Assembly: GCF_014647515.1 (NCBI RefSeq)
Contig: NZ_BMPI01000003.1
Location: 279,373-331,649, forward strand
Source: Dactylosporangium sucinum
Lineage (GTDB): Bacteria > Actinomycetota > Actinomycetes > Mycobacteriales > Micromonosporaceae
DNA: 52,277 nt
Direction: 5' to 3'
In this document: positions 41,695 to 50,393 of the stretch, in pieces
Layout of the letters: each line of letters opens with the position of its first letter
How positions within the stretch are numbered: the stretch's first letter is position 1
Translations under genes and position numbers: made by a program
Notes under the pieces: model-generated
Told to the model about the DNA's origin: nothing
What the model saw: only the letters and a program-made list of their open reading frames with translations
Database searches by the model: none

Positions 41695-42618
41695 TCAGTG
41701 CTCGAAGACCATGGCGGCGAAGGTCGCGCCCCGGCCGGCCCCGGCGGCGGCGACCACGTAACGGTCCCCGGGCCGCAGCAGCCCCCGGGCGACGGCGGTG
41801 CGGTGGTTGACGAACGCGTCGGCGCAGAACACGTGGCCGTAGTCGGCGACGTGCTCCAGCAGCACCCGGTCGAGCGGGTAGCCGATGCGCTTGCAGGTGC
41901 GCTGCCACGCCACCACGTTGACGTTGTGCGGCAGGATCACGGCGATGTCGGCCGGCTCCAGGCCGGCCTTCGCGACGGCGGCGGTGACGGCCTCGCCGAG
42001 CGCGTCGTGGTAGATGCGCTGGAACTCGCCGGCGACCTCCTCCAGCTCGCCGTCGAACTCGCCGCGCAGCCGCGCGACATAGGACAGCAGCCGGTCCCGG
42101 TCGCCGGACGCCGACACCAGGCAGGCCGCCGCGCCCTCGCCGAACATCGACGTCTCCGGCACGAACTGCGCCTCGCCGGTGAACGCCTTCTCCCCGGTGA
42201 GGACCACCGCGAGCGCGTCCGGCTCGCCCTCCAGGAGCCGCCCGGCCAGGTCGATCGCCAGCAGCCCGGACGCGCAGGCCTGCTGGCCGACCGCGAACGC
42301 CTGCGCGTGCCCGAGACCGGCGTCGCGGCACACGTCGTGCAGCGGGTTGTGCGGGTACGGCACGACGACCGGGAACGTGCGGGCGTAGAGCACGTACCGC
42401 ACCCGCGCCGCCTGCTCGCCGGTCAGCGCCAGGTCGGCGAGGGCGGCCCGGAGGAGGTCGGCGAGGGACGCCGAGGGTGCGTGGGCCGCCTGCCCGATCT
42501 TGTGATATCGCCGGAACACGCGGACCTGCATCGGGGTCAGCTCGAACCGCTCCGCGAGTGCCTCGACCGGCACCCGCCCCTCCGGCACGTGGGTTCCCAC
42601 GGCCACCAGCGCCGTCAC
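41695..42618 (-). CDS. FabH-like (KAS III) condensing enzyme with altered catalytic triad
   Basis: A 307-aa protein. The nucleophile is Cys115 in VGQQACASGLLAI. The His loop is ILPHNVNVV (His231, matching PHQAN). The third FabH residue, Asn in YGNTS, is His262 here (YGHVFCAD), with Asn kept a few residues on (FVNHR). It is therefore likely active but mechanistically different, possibly an acyltransferase or a heteroatom-bond-forming KAS III. KAS III enzymes load an acyl-CoA on Cys and transfer it to malonyl-ACP or to another nucleophile. The GTG start overlaps the condensation-like gene stop by 4 bp. The ACP gene follows. Confidence 0.83.
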   Translation of the reverse strand: MTALVAVGTHVPEGRVPVEALAERFELTPMQVRVFRRYHKIGQAAHAPSASLADLLRAALADLALTGEQAARVRYVLYARTFPVVVPYPHNPLHDVCRDAGLGHAQAFAVGQQACASGLLAIDLAGRLLEGEPDALAVVLTGEKAFTGEAQFVPETSMFGEGAAACLVSASGDRDRLLSYVARLRGEFDGELEEVAGEFQRIYHDALGEAVTAAVAKAGLEPADIAVILPHNVNVVAWQRTCKRIGYPLDRVLLEHVADYGHVFCADAFVNHRTAVARGLLRPGDRYVVAAAGAGRGATFAAMVFEH

Positions 42619-43952
42619 GATAGTGCCTCCCGCACCGCGATCCGTTCCGCCGCCCGCAACAGTTCCTCGGCGCCGTCCGTGCCGAGCCGGGCCGCGTCGG
42701 TGAAGACGGTCAGCAGCCAGGCGCCACCCGGCGCGTCGTCGACGTCGACGCTGAGCGGGTCGAACGGGTCGTCCTGGGCCACGGTCCACCGGAAGTCGCC
42801 GTCGGCAGCCGCCCGCAGCGCGTCCGCGGCCGGTAGCCCGCCGGAGAAGCCCTGCCGCGTGGCGACCCGCCGGTCGTTGAACCACAGCCCGGCCTCGGCG
42901 TCGACCCCCAGCCGGGCGGCGAGGCCGTCGGCACCGTCCGGATCCAGGTAGGCGTACTTGTACGCGCCCACGGCCGCCGAGCCCACCCGGCGCAGCGCCT
43001 CGGCGAACGGCACGCCCGCAACGTCGGCGGCGCAGATGCCGCGCTGCGCGACCATCGCGACGACCGTCTCGAAGCCCCGCCGGAAGCGGTTGCTCACCAT
43101 CGGCCGCAGCACGACCGGGCCGTCGCCGAGCGAGCCCAGCGCGAGCGTCAGAAAGGTCATGAGCACCTGCGACGAGTCGGCGCCGGTCCGCTGCGACACC
43201 GCGTGCGTGGCGAGCGGCAGCGCCGTGGAGCGGAACTCGCCGCGGCGGTACCGCGGACCGTCCACAGTAGAGTGGACCAGCGGCGGCGGGAGCCGGCGCA
43301 TGACCCGCTCCCAGTGCCGCAGCGCGGCGGCGTGCTGCCGCTGCCCGGCCGGCGAGGCCTGCCAGCGGGCCTGTTCGAGCGGCTGGGTGCCGGTCAGCGG
43401 CGCGGCCGAGGACGGGTCGGCGACCTCCCGCAGGAACAGCCGCCCGCCCAGCCCGTCGGTCACCAGGTGGCACATGACGGTGGACAGGTGGGTCGGCACC
43501 CCGCGGCGGCGGACCACGCCCATCCGCACCGGCCAGTCCTCGACCACGTCGTACGGCCGCGAACGGTCCTGCGCGTCGAGCGCCACCACGAACGCCGCCG
43601 GGTCGGCGCCGTCGGGGCAGTCGTAGACGTCGAGCCCGATCGTGCCGCGGTCGGCGACCGCCTGCAACGGCCGCCCGCCGGGGCCGAACCGCAGCCGGGT
43701 GCGCATCGGCTGGTACCGCCGCATCGCCCAGCGCAGCTCGGCCGCCACGTTGTCGAGCGTGGTGCCCGGGGCCAGCCGCGACCAGCCGCCGATGGGCAGC
43801 CAGGAGCGCTGGCGCACCATCGTCCGCCAGATCTCCCGCTGCCCCCAGGACAGCTCCGCGGTCCCGGCGCCGTCGCCGGAGAAGCGCACCGGGATCCGCT
43901 CCGTGGGCCGGATCCCGGTGTCCGCGACGGGCGGCGTGGCCGTGTCAGGCAT
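42615..43952 (-). CDS. Stand-alone condensation-domain-like protein (copy 2)
   Basis: A 445-aa single condensation-like domain. Motifs: LSWGQREIWRTMVRQ (opening), MRTRLRF, CHLVTDGLGG (the HHxxxDG position with the first His as Cys, second His and Asp-Gly intact) and NRFRRGFETVVAMVAQ later on. It is a paralogue of the protein at 11957-13255. In the cluster it is wedged between the AMP-ligase (8-bp overlap) and the FabH-like gene (4-bp overlap), so a role in joining an activated acyl/aminoacyl group to the carrier-bound or free partner is likely. No adenylation or carrier domain is fused, which suggests a dissociated (type II) NRPS logic. Confidence 0.82.
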   Translation of the reverse strand: MPDTATPPVADTGIRPTERIPVRFSGDGAGTAELSWGQREIWRTMVRQRSWLPIGGWSRLAPGTTLDNVAAELRWAMRRYQPMRTRLRFGPGGRPLQAVADRGTIGLDVYDCPDGADPAAFVVALDAQDRSRPYDVVEDWPVRMGVVRRRGVPTHLSTVMCHLVTDGLGGRLFLREVADPSSAAPLTGTQPLEQARWQASPAGQRQHAAALRHWERVMRRLPPPLVHSTVDGPRYRRGEFRSTALPLATHAVSQRTGADSSQVLMTFLTLALGSLGDGPVVLRPMVSNRFRRGFETVVAMVAQRGICAADVAGVPFAEALRRVGSAAVGAYKYAYLDPDGADGLAARLGVDAEAGLWFNDRRVATRQGFSGGLPAADALRAAADGDFRWTVAQDDPFDPLSVDVDDAPGGAWLLTVFTDAARLGTDGAEELLRAAERIAVREALS

Positions 43953-45573
43953 TCGCCAGCTCGGCGAGGTGCCGCTGCCGCATGAGGAACTTGCGCACCT
44001 TGCCGGTCGGGCCGACCACGATGTCCTCGTCGGGGAACACGACCACCTTGCGCAGGGTCGCCGCCACCGCCGGGCTCAGCGCGCCGCGCACCGCCTCGGT
44101 GTGGTCGCGGGACGGGTCGGCGCCGGCGTGCAGCGACAGCAGGACGTCGGCGACGACCGAGCCGTTCGGCGCCGTCACCGCCACGACCGTGCAGTCGCGC
44201 ACGGCCGGGATCGCGCGCAGGATCTGCTCCTCCGACATGGCCGTGTAGAGCCAGTTGCCGCCGCCGAGGTCGACCGAGTCGACGGCCCGGTCGACGTGGT
44301 AGTAGTAGCCCTCCTCGTCGCGGAACATGAGGTCGCCGGTGAGGTAGTAGCCGCCGAGCCGGTTGCGGTAGGTGTTCACGTGGTCGTTCCAGTAGCCGGG
44401 GGCGAGGGTCGGCGACTTCAGGCCGAAGTGGCCGACCGCGCCGACCGGCACCTCCTTGCCGGTGGCCGTGTCGAGGAGCGCGACGTCGGCGAACACGTGC
44501 GGGACGCCGACGCAGCGGCCGTACCGCTCGGTGTCGGGCCGGTGCGTGATGTGGAAGGCGGAGTGGCCCATCTCGGTCGAGCCGAGCCCGTCGACGAAGT
44601 GTGAGCCCTTGACCCGCCGCACGCCCTCGCGGGTGACGACGTTGCGGGAGCCGGCGTTCACCAGGTGCCGGATGTGCGGCTCGTGCGCGCAGTCGCCGGT
44701 GTTGAACCACAGCGACACCGACGCCATGTCGTGCGCGTCGAGGTCGAAGCGGGCCAACTCGGCCCAGGTGACCGCGAACCCGAACACGCCGGTCGGCTTC
44801 CACCGCTCGATCGCCTCGAGCACCGCCGCGCCGTCGTCCTGCCGGGACAGGAACAGCAGGTCGGAGCGGTTGCTCAGGGCGTGGTTGATGGTCATGATGC
44901 CGGCCGCGTGCGGCGCCGGCAGCGCGCTGAGGATGCGCTCGGTGCCCTGCGCCCGCGGGCCGCTGAGCCGGATCCGGCGGGTCGCGTGGAACAGGCTCGC
45001 GTGCGAGTGCACGACCGCGGTCGGCATCCGGGTGGTGCCCGACGAGTGGGTGATCGCGATCGGGTCGTCGGCGTGGTGGCGGAACGGCGCCGGCGCGGTG
45101 GCCGGGTCCCCGGTGCCGGTCTCGGCGACGTCGTGCACCGGGATCCCGAGGTCCTGCCCGGCGAGCCGCTCCAGGTGCGCCTGGTCGGTGAGCAGCGCGA
45201 CGCCGCGCAGCTTGCGGATGTACTCGGCGGCGATCTCGCCCGGGATGTTCGGGTTCATGAGCGCCGGGATCGCGCCGAGCCAGGTGAGTCCCATCCAGTT
45301 GAGGAAGCAGTCGGCCGCCGTCGTCACGTAGATCGCGACCGGGTCGCGGCGGCGGATGCCGGCCGCGTGCAGCCAGGCGGCCCGGGCCGCGGCCCGGTGG
45401 TACAGCTCGCCGAGCGTCAGCCCCTGCCAGGCCGGGAAGCCGTCGACCGGGGTGTCGAACGCGATGCCCGGCCCGTCGAGCGGCGCGCCGTGCTCGATGA
45501 GCTTGTGCAGGACGTTGCCCGCGCCGACGCCGGGATCGGCGGCGAGCGCCGCCCGGATGCTCGTGGACGCCAT
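43945..45573 (-). CDS. AMP-dependent acyl/aryl-CoA or acyl-ACP ligase (ANL superfamily)
   Basis: A 542-aa adenylating enzyme. ITHSSGTTRMPTAVVHSH is the P-loop, DGLGSTEMG the A5 motif, GYYLTGDLM A7/A8, and GPTGKVRKFLMR the C-terminal lysine motif (A10). The start MASTSIRAALAADPG and the absence of a carrier domain indicate a stand-alone ligase. It would activate a carboxylate (candidates: 4-hydroxyphenylglycine, 4-hydroxybenzoate or a fatty acid) for the ACP or CoA. I cannot read specificity from the pocket. ATG 45573; the end overlaps the condensation-like gene start by 8 bp. The E1 beta gene lies 22 bp upstream. Confidence 0.88.
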   Translation of the reverse strand: MASTSIRAALAADPGVGAGNVLHKLIEHGAPLDGPGIAFDTPVDGFPAWQGLTLGELYHRAAARAAWLHAAGIRRRDPVAIYVTTAADCFLNWMGLTWLGAIPALMNPNIPGEIAAEYIRKLRGVALLTDQAHLERLAGQDLGIPVHDVAETGTGDPATAPAPFRHHADDPIAITHSSGTTRMPTAVVHSHASLFHATRRIRLSGPRAQGTERILSALPAPHAAGIMTINHALSNRSDLLFLSRQDDGAAVLEAIERWKPTGVFGFAVTWAELARFDLDAHDMASVSLWFNTGDCAHEPHIRHLVNAGSRNVVTREGVRRVKGSHFVDGLGSTEMGHSAFHITHRPDTERYGRCVGVPHVFADVALLDTATGKEVPVGAVGHFGLKSPTLAPGYWNDHVNTYRNRLGGYYLTGDLMFRDEEGYYYHVDRAVDSVDLGGGNWLYTAMSEEQILRAIPAVRDCTVVAVTAPNGSVVADVLLSLHAGADPSRDHTEAVRGALSPAVAATLRKVVVFPDEDIVVGPTGKVRKFLMRQRHLAELANA

Positions 45574-45595
45574 CGGAGTACTCCCTCTGTGTCAG

Positions 45596-46564
45596 TCAGG
45601 ACTTCGCGACGGCCTCGACGGCCGCGCGGATCTGGTCGCGGGTCGGCTGCAGGGCCAGGTCCAGGTCCCGCGCGAACGGCAGCACCGCGCCGTCCGGGCG
45701 GGTCACCCGCTTCGGCGGGGCGACGAGCCGCAGCTGCTCGGCGGCGGTCGCGAGGATCTCGCCGCCGATCCCGCAGGAGCGGTTCGAGTCGTCGACCACC
45801 ACGAGCCGGCCGGTGCGCTCCAGCGACGCGCCGAGCCCGGCCCAGTCGAACGGGTGCAGCGTGCGCGGGTCGAACACCTCGACCGACACCGTGCCGGCCA
45901 GCTCCTCGGCGACCGCGAGCGCGTCGTGCACCAGGTGGCCGACCGCGACCAGCGTCACGTCGTCGCCGGGGCGGTGCACCCGGCCCACGCCGAGCGGCAC
46001 CGGCCCGAGCGCGGCCAGGTCGACGTCCGCCCGCACGCCCACGGCACCCGCCGGGGCGAACACGACCACCGGGTCGTCGTCGCGGATCGCGGCGAGCAGC
46101 AGGCCGTAGGCGTCCTCCGGGGTGGCCGGCACCGCGGTCTTCACGCCGACGTGGGCGAAGATGCTGTACGGGTGGTCGGAGTGCTGCCCGGCCCAGCCGC
46201 CGCGGGAGCCGGAGCTCGGCAGCAGGTACGTGACCGGCACGCGCACCTGCCCGCCGGTCATGAGCGAGAACTTGTGCGCCTGGTTGGCGATCTGCTCGAA
46301 GGCGAGGAACAGCAGGGCCGGGATCTGGAACTCGACGACCGGCCGCAGCCCGGCCAGGGCCGCCCCGGTCGCGAAGCTGGTGAACGCCTGCTCCGAGATC
46401 GGCGTGTCGACGACCCGTTCGGGGCCGAACTTCTTGAGCAGGCCGGTGGTCACGTTGCTCACCCCGACCCGCACATCCTCGCCGAACACGCACACCGCCG
46501 GGTCGCGGGCCATCTCGGCGCCGAGCGCCCGGTTCAGCGCCTTGAGGTACGACAGGTTCGGCAT
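45596..46564 (-). CDS. TPP-dependent 2-oxoacid dehydrogenase E1 beta-like subunit
   Basis: A 322-aa protein matching the beta subunit of branched-chain/pyruvate dehydrogenase E1: FGEDVRVGVSNVTTGLLKKF, VVDTPISEQAFTSFATGAAL, EFQIPALLFLAFEQIANQAH, and the C-terminal transketolase domain VSVEVFDPRTLHPFDW and VVVDDSNRSCGIGGEI. It forms the active site together with the alpha subunit encoded just upstream (start overlapping that stop by one base, TGATG). No E2 or E3 gene is in view, so the acyl group made from a 2-oxoacid may go to another acceptor than lipoyl-E2. Confidence 0.9.
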   Translation of the reverse strand: MPNLSYLKALNRALGAEMARDPAVCVFGEDVRVGVSNVTTGLLKKFGPERVVDTPISEQAFTSFATGAALAGLRPVVEFQIPALLFLAFEQIANQAHKFSLMTGGQVRVPVTYLLPSSGSRGGWAGQHSDHPYSIFAHVGVKTAVPATPEDAYGLLLAAIRDDDPVVVFAPAGAVGVRADVDLAALGPVPLGVGRVHRPGDDVTLVAVGHLVHDALAVAEELAGTVSVEVFDPRTLHPFDWAGLGASLERTGRLVVVDDSNRSCGIGGEILATAAEQLRLVAPPKRVTRPDGAVLPFARDLDLALQPTRDQIRAAVEAVAKS

Positions 46565-47529
46565 CAGGCCACCCCCGCCCGGGCCCGCAGGCCGTCGGCG
46601 TAGAGATGGTCGAGCGCCCCGGCCACGTCGGGGAACGGGCTCTCGCGCGCGAACCGCACCGCCTCGTCGAGCACCGCCTCGACGTCCGCGTCGATCGCTG
46701 CTCTGGCCGGGGCCGCGAGGCGCGCGCCCTGGATCTCGACCGGGTCGCGGCGCGTGCCGTCGGCCACCTCCTCGTCGGTCCGGTAGCGCGGGCGGGCCGA
46801 GTGCTCCCAGGTGTGGTGGGCGTCGAAGCGGTACACCACGCACTCGATCAGCGACGGCCCGTCCCCGGCCCGGGCCCGCGCGACCGCCTCCCGCGCCGCC
46901 GCGAGCACCGCCGCCGGGTCGGCACCGTCCACGGTGGACGCCGGGATGCCGAACGCGGCGGCCCGGCCGGTGACGGTGCCGGCGACCGCGTCCGCGAACC
47001 GGGTCGTCGTGGCGAACCCGTTGTTCTCGCAGACGAAGACGACCGGCACCCGCCACAGCGCGGCCAGGTTGAGCGTCTCGAGCACCACGCCCTGGCTGAC
47101 CGCGCCGTCGCCGAAGTAGGTGACGGCGACCCGGTCCAGCCCGGCGCGCCGCGCGGCCCACGCGGCGCCGGCCGCGATCGGCAGCGCGGCGCCCACGATC
47201 GCGTTGGCGCCGAGGATGCCCAGCGAGACGTCGGCGGCGTGCATCGAGCCGCCCCGGCCCCGGTTCAGGCCGGTCGCCCGGCCGGTCAGCTCGGCCATCG
47301 TGCGGGCCGGGTCGGCGCCCTTGGCCAGGACGTGGCCGTGTCCGCGGTGCGTGCTGGTGATGACGTCGTCGGGCCGCAGCGCGGCGCAGGTGCCGGCCGC
47401 GATCGCCTCCTGCCCGAGGTACGGGTGGATGCCGCCGAGGATGGTGCCGTCGTGCACGAGCTCGACGGCGCGCTCCTCGAAGCGGCGGATCAGGCGGACC
47501 GTCCGGTACAGCCCGGCGGCGTCGGTCAC
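46564..47529 (-). CDS. TPP-dependent 2-oxoacid dehydrogenase E1 alpha-like subunit
   Basis: A 321-aa protein. GGIHPYLGQEAIAAGTCAAL and STHRGHGHVLAKGAD are the start of the E1 alpha fold. The TPP/Mg2+ motif is GDGAVSQGVVLETLNLAALW ending ENN (GDG-x~26-N). GGSMHAADVSLGILGANAIV is present as in acetoin and branched-chain E1 alpha. It decarboxylates a 2-oxoacid and transfers the acyl (or forms a C-C bond). In this cluster 4-hydroxyphenylglyoxylate from HmaS/Hmo is an attractive substrate, which would yield a 4-hydroxybenzoyl unit; this is inference. The GTG start follows the DUF3050 gene stop by one base. Confidence 0.9.
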   Translation of the reverse strand: MTDAAGLYRTVRLIRRFEERAVELVHDGTILGGIHPYLGQEAIAAGTCAALRPDDVITSTHRGHGHVLAKGADPARTMAELTGRATGLNRGRGGSMHAADVSLGILGANAIVGAALPIAAGAAWAARRAGLDRVAVTYFGDGAVSQGVVLETLNLAALWRVPVVFVCENNGFATTTRFADAVAGTVTGRAAAFGIPASTVDGADPAAVLAAAREAVARARAGDGPSLIECVVYRFDAHHTWEHSARPRYRTDEEVADGTRRDPVEIQGARLAAPARAAIDADVEAVLDEAVRFARESPFPDVAGALDHLYADGLRARAGVA

Positions 47530-47530
47530 G

Positions 47531-48340
47531 TCAGGCTCCCTGGACGGCCGGGACAGCCTCGTCGATCTTCGCGAGGATGCCGCTCCAGAGCCTCGCGCGG
47601 GCGGCCAGCGCGAGGTTGATCGTCTCCGCGCAGTCGTTCCACTTGGTCTCGTCGTCGCCGCACAGGTCGGTGACCATCTGCATGGCCATCGGCGTGTGCT
47701 CCTCGCCGTCGACCTCGATGTGGCGGGCCAGGTAGTCGACGAACGTGCCGAGGTTGCCGACCTGCTCGTTCACCTTGATGACCTGCTGGAACATGTCGGG
47801 GATGAGGTCCTCGCGGCCGAACGCGAACGCGGCGGCCTGGCAGTGGATCGGCGCGCTCTCGATGAGGTGCCAGGTGAGCCGGACGAACTCGGCGGCGGCC
47901 TCCGGCACCCCGGCCTCGGCCATCGCGGCGGGCACCGGGTTGCGGTCGCGGAGCAGGCCGATGAACGCGTCGACGACGGTGCGGTCGGCGCCCGCCTCGG
48001 TCATGCCCTCGAGGTACAGCTCGAAATGGCTGATGAAGCCGCCGCGCAGCTCGTCGCTCTCCTCGACCAGCACGATGTCGTTGATGAGCCGGCGGCTGCC
48101 GGTCGGGCCGGTCGGTATCCACGGGACCTCGACGCAGGTCAGGTTGCGCTGCAGCGACTTGAGCAGCGACATGAAGTCCCACACGGCGAAGACGTGGTGC
48201 TCCAGGAACGTGCGGATCGCCGGCAGGCTGTCGAGGCGGGCGTAGATCGGGTGGCCGACGACCTCGGTGCGGGCGTCGGCGATCAGCTCCTCCAGCCGGT
48301 CGATGCCCGGGTGGCGCTGACCCCAGTCGTAGCGGGACAC
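47531..48340 (-). CDS. DUF3050 haem-oxygenase-like protein (candidate diiron oxygenase)
   Basis: A 269-aa all-helical protein that resembles the DUF3050 family of the haem-oxygenase-like superfamily. Carboxylate/His-rich helices are visible: [59 protein letters not shown] and [17 protein letters not shown]. Some haem-oxygenase-like proteins are cofactor-assembled diiron oxidases (UndA, BesC, SznF type); EE/H residues here could supply such ligands, but I cannot assign them with certainty. The RBS AAGGAGG is near ideal for the GTG at 48340. It sits between the PhyH oxygenase (19-bp gap) and E1 alpha (1-bp gap). Confidence 0.75.
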   Translation of the reverse strand: MSRYDWGQRHPGIDRLEELIADARTEVVGHPIYARLDSLPAIRTFLEHHVFAVWDFMSLLKSLQRNLTCVEVPWIPTGPTGSRRLINDIVLVEESDELRGGFISHFELYLEGMTEAGADRTVVDAFIGLLRDRNPVPAAMAEAGVPEAAAEFVRLTWHLIESAPIHCQAAAFAFGREDLIPDMFQQVIKVNEQVGNLGTFVDYLARHIEVDGEEHTPMAMQMVTDLCGDDETKWNDCAETINLALAARARLWSGILAKIDEAVPAVQGA

Positions 48341-48359
48341 GGTACCTCCTTCAGGTGTA

Positions 48360-49274
48360 CTAGTTCCGCCACAGGACGGGGCAGAACTCGGGATCGGCGT
48401 AGTCCGGCCGGTCGTCGGCCGTCCGGCGGACCAGGACATCGTGGTTGTAGGCGACGGTGTCCCCGGTGGAGAGCCGGAACGAGCGGTTTTCGTTGTCGCC
48501 AGGCTGCAGGTGGAAGGAGATGGCCCGGCGGGGGTCGGGGCTCACGTTCGCGCCGCTGCCGTGGTAGGTCCGGCAGTGGTGGAAGCTCATGTGCCCCTTC
48601 GGGATGACCATCGGGATCTTGCGCACCTCGGCGTGGTTGTGCGCCGCGTTGTCCGCCAGCATCCGGTCGAGGTCCTCGTTGTCGCGCTCGGCGAAGTGGC
48701 GCGTCGTGGTGTCGTCGGCGCCGATCTCCTCCCAGCGGTGGCTGCCGTCGACCATCGTGATGGTGCCCATCTCGACGCCGCAGTCGTGGAACGGGATGAA
48801 CGCGGTGAGCATCTCCTCCGACGTGCAGGCCTGCCAGTAGTGGCGGTCGAAGTGCCACGGCACCACGTTCGACGGCTCGCCCGAGATCGGCGGCTTGTAG
48901 ATGAGCGTCGACTGCCAGATCCGGATCTCGTCGGCCTTGGCCAGGCGGGCGGCGACCGCGCCGATGAGCGGCTTGCGCAGGATCCGGGCGATCGCGTCGC
49001 TCTCGTAGTGGATGTAGTCGTTGTGCCGCTGGACCGTGCCCTTCGACGGTTCCCAGTAGGCCAGCCGGGACGGGCGGACCGGCAGCGTGCGGGAGCGCTC
49101 GCCGGCGTAGAAGCGCTCGCTCGCCGCGGTCAGCTCGTCGACCTCCGCGTCGGTGAGCAGCTTGCGGGTGAGGTACCAGCCCTGCCGCGCGTACGCCTCG
49201 ACCTCGTCGTCGGTCGGCAGGAGCGCCTGCTCCTCCTCCGACAGCGCGAACGCGTTGGTCACCGAGGTGGTCAC
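48360..49274 (-). CDS. Phytanoyl-CoA dioxygenase (PhyH)-family Fe(II)/2-oxoglutarate oxygenase
   Basis: A 304-aa protein. [20 protein letters not shown] is the usual PhyH opening. The iron ligands are in PWHFDRHYW (His-x-Asp) and [10 protein letters not shown] (distal His), and RRAISFHLQ supplies the 2-oxoglutarate Arg. PhyH enzymes hydroxylate, halogenate or desaturate small molecules; in secondary metabolism they often act on carrier-bound or free amino acids. The GTG start overlaps the HmaS stop by 4 bp, and the DUF3050 gene follows after 19 bp, so the cluster has two adjacent oxygenases besides HmaS. Confidence 0.88.
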   Translation of the reverse strand: MTTSVTNAFALSEEEQALLPTDDEVEAYARQGWYLTRKLLTDAEVDELTAASERFYAGERSRTLPVRPSRLAYWEPSKGTVQRHNDYIHYESDAIARILRKPLIGAVAARLAKADEIRIWQSTLIYKPPISGEPSNVVPWHFDRHYWQACTSEEMLTAFIPFHDCGVEMGTITMVDGSHRWEEIGADDTTTRHFAERDNEDLDRMLADNAAHNHAEVRKIPMVIPKGHMSFHHCRTYHGSGANVSPDPRRAISFHLQPGDNENRSFRLSTGDTVAYNHDVLVRRTADDRPDYADPEFCPVLWRN

Positions 49275-50362
49275 GATGCCGTCCCTTCAGACATGGTGGT
49301 CTCGCGGATCGCCGCGAGTTCGCGTTCCTTCGCCGCGTAGAGCGCCGGGATGTTGCTGGTGCCGAACGTGCGGGCCCCGTGGCGGTCGATGAGCTCGTTG
49401 AAGTACGTGCGCCGGATGTGGGTCGACTTGGCGAAGATCTGGTACATCTGGCCCCAGTGGTCGCGGTCGACCAGGATGCCCAGCGGGCGCAGCCGGTCCA
49501 CCGGCACGTCGACGGCGCCGAGCCGGGCGTCGAGCATGTCGTAGTAGCTGCCGGGGGTCTGGGCGAACTCGACGCCCCGGTCGCCGAGCGTGCGCACGGC
49601 CCGCACGATGTCGTCGGTGCTGAACGCGATGTGCTGCACGCCGGCGCCCTCGTGCCAGGCGACGAAGTCGTCGATCTGCCCGGCGCGGCGGCTGATGTCC
49701 GGCTGGATCAGCGTGAACGTGACGCCGCCCGACGGGCTCTGCACCACCTTCGACTGCATGCCCTGCTCGCCGACCTCGATGTACTCCTGGAAGATCATGC
49801 CGAAGCCGAACACGTGCTCGTAGTAGCGCACCGTCGCGTCGAGCTCGCCGGCCGGCAGGCAGATCGCGGCGTGGTCGATGGTGTGCAGCAGGTCCTCCGC
49901 GTCCGGCTCCGCCATCGCCACCTCGTCGAGCGCGCCCGGCAGGAAGGCGTCACCGGAGCGCTGGACCAGCCGGTGGGTCACGTCGCCGAAGCCCGACACC
50001 TCCGCGGTGACGACCGTCTCGCCGTCCCGCTCGTACCGCCGCGGCTCCTGGACCGCCGTCGCACCGCGGGCGACCGCCTCCTCGAACGCCGCCCCGGCGT
50101 CGGCGCACCCGAACGCGACGATCGCCACGCCCTCACCGTGCTGGGCGACGTACCGGCTCGCCCGGTGGCCGCTGCTCAGCCCGGAGGTGAGCAGGATCCG
50201 GATGTCACGCTGGCCCAGCAGCACGCTGCGCTGCCCGGCCAGGCCGGTCTCCGGGCCGCCCTGCCCGATGACGTGGAAGCCGTAGGTCGCGCACAGCTGG
50301 CCGGCGGCCTGCCATGCGTCGCCGACGTACAACTCGATGTGGTCGGTGCCGAGGATCTCCAT
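49271..50362 (-). CDS. hmaS: 4-Hydroxymandelate synthase (HmaS)
   Basis: A 363-aa two-domain vicinal-oxygen-chelate dioxygenase. The C-terminal catalytic half has the first His in TIDHAAICLP, the second in GAGVQHIAFSTDD and the Glu in TYFNELIDRHG. SKVVQSPSGGVTFTLIQPD, RGVEFAQTPGSYYDML and FGTSNIPALYAA follow, as I recall, the sequences of glycopeptide-cluster HmaS and not those of HPPD. It converts 4-hydroxyphenylpyruvate and O2 to L-4-hydroxymandelate. The residue before the Glu ligand is Asn (FNE) where I recall Phe, which might modify the active site. With Hmo and HpgT encoded at 37.6-40 kb, the 4-hydroxyphenylglycine route is complete. Confidence 0.9.
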   Translation of the reverse strand: MEILGTDHIELYVGDAWQAAGQLCATYGFHVIGQGGPETGLAGQRSVLLGQRDIRILLTSGLSSGHRASRYVAQHGEGVAIVAFGCADAGAAFEEAVARGATAVQEPRRYERDGETVVTAEVSGFGDVTHRLVQRSGDAFLPGALDEVAMAEPDAEDLLHTIDHAAICLPAGELDATVRYYEHVFGFGMIFQEYIEVGEQGMQSKVVQSPSGGVTFTLIQPDISRRAGQIDDFVAWHEGAGVQHIAFSTDDIVRAVRTLGDRGVEFAQTPGSYYDMLDARLGAVDVPVDRLRPLGILVDRDHWGQMYQIFAKSTHIRRTYFNELIDRHGARTFGTSNIPALYAAKERELAAIRETTMSEGTAS

Positions 50363-50393
50363 TGCCTGCTTCCCTTTCGCGGGCCTGTCCGCC

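Noticed and set aside
45596..47529. A complete phenylglycine (Pgl-type) pathway
   Set aside because: E1 subunits are present, but no PglA-type dehydrogenase or PglD-type thioesterase is visible, and the HmaS/Hmo/HpgT route already explains aryl glycine formation.
49271..50362. 4-Hydroxyphenylpyruvate dioxygenase (HPPD) of tyrosine catabolism
   Set aside because: The C-terminal motifs follow HmaS as I remember them, and hmo and hpgT are in the same cluster, while no homogentisate pathway gene is near.
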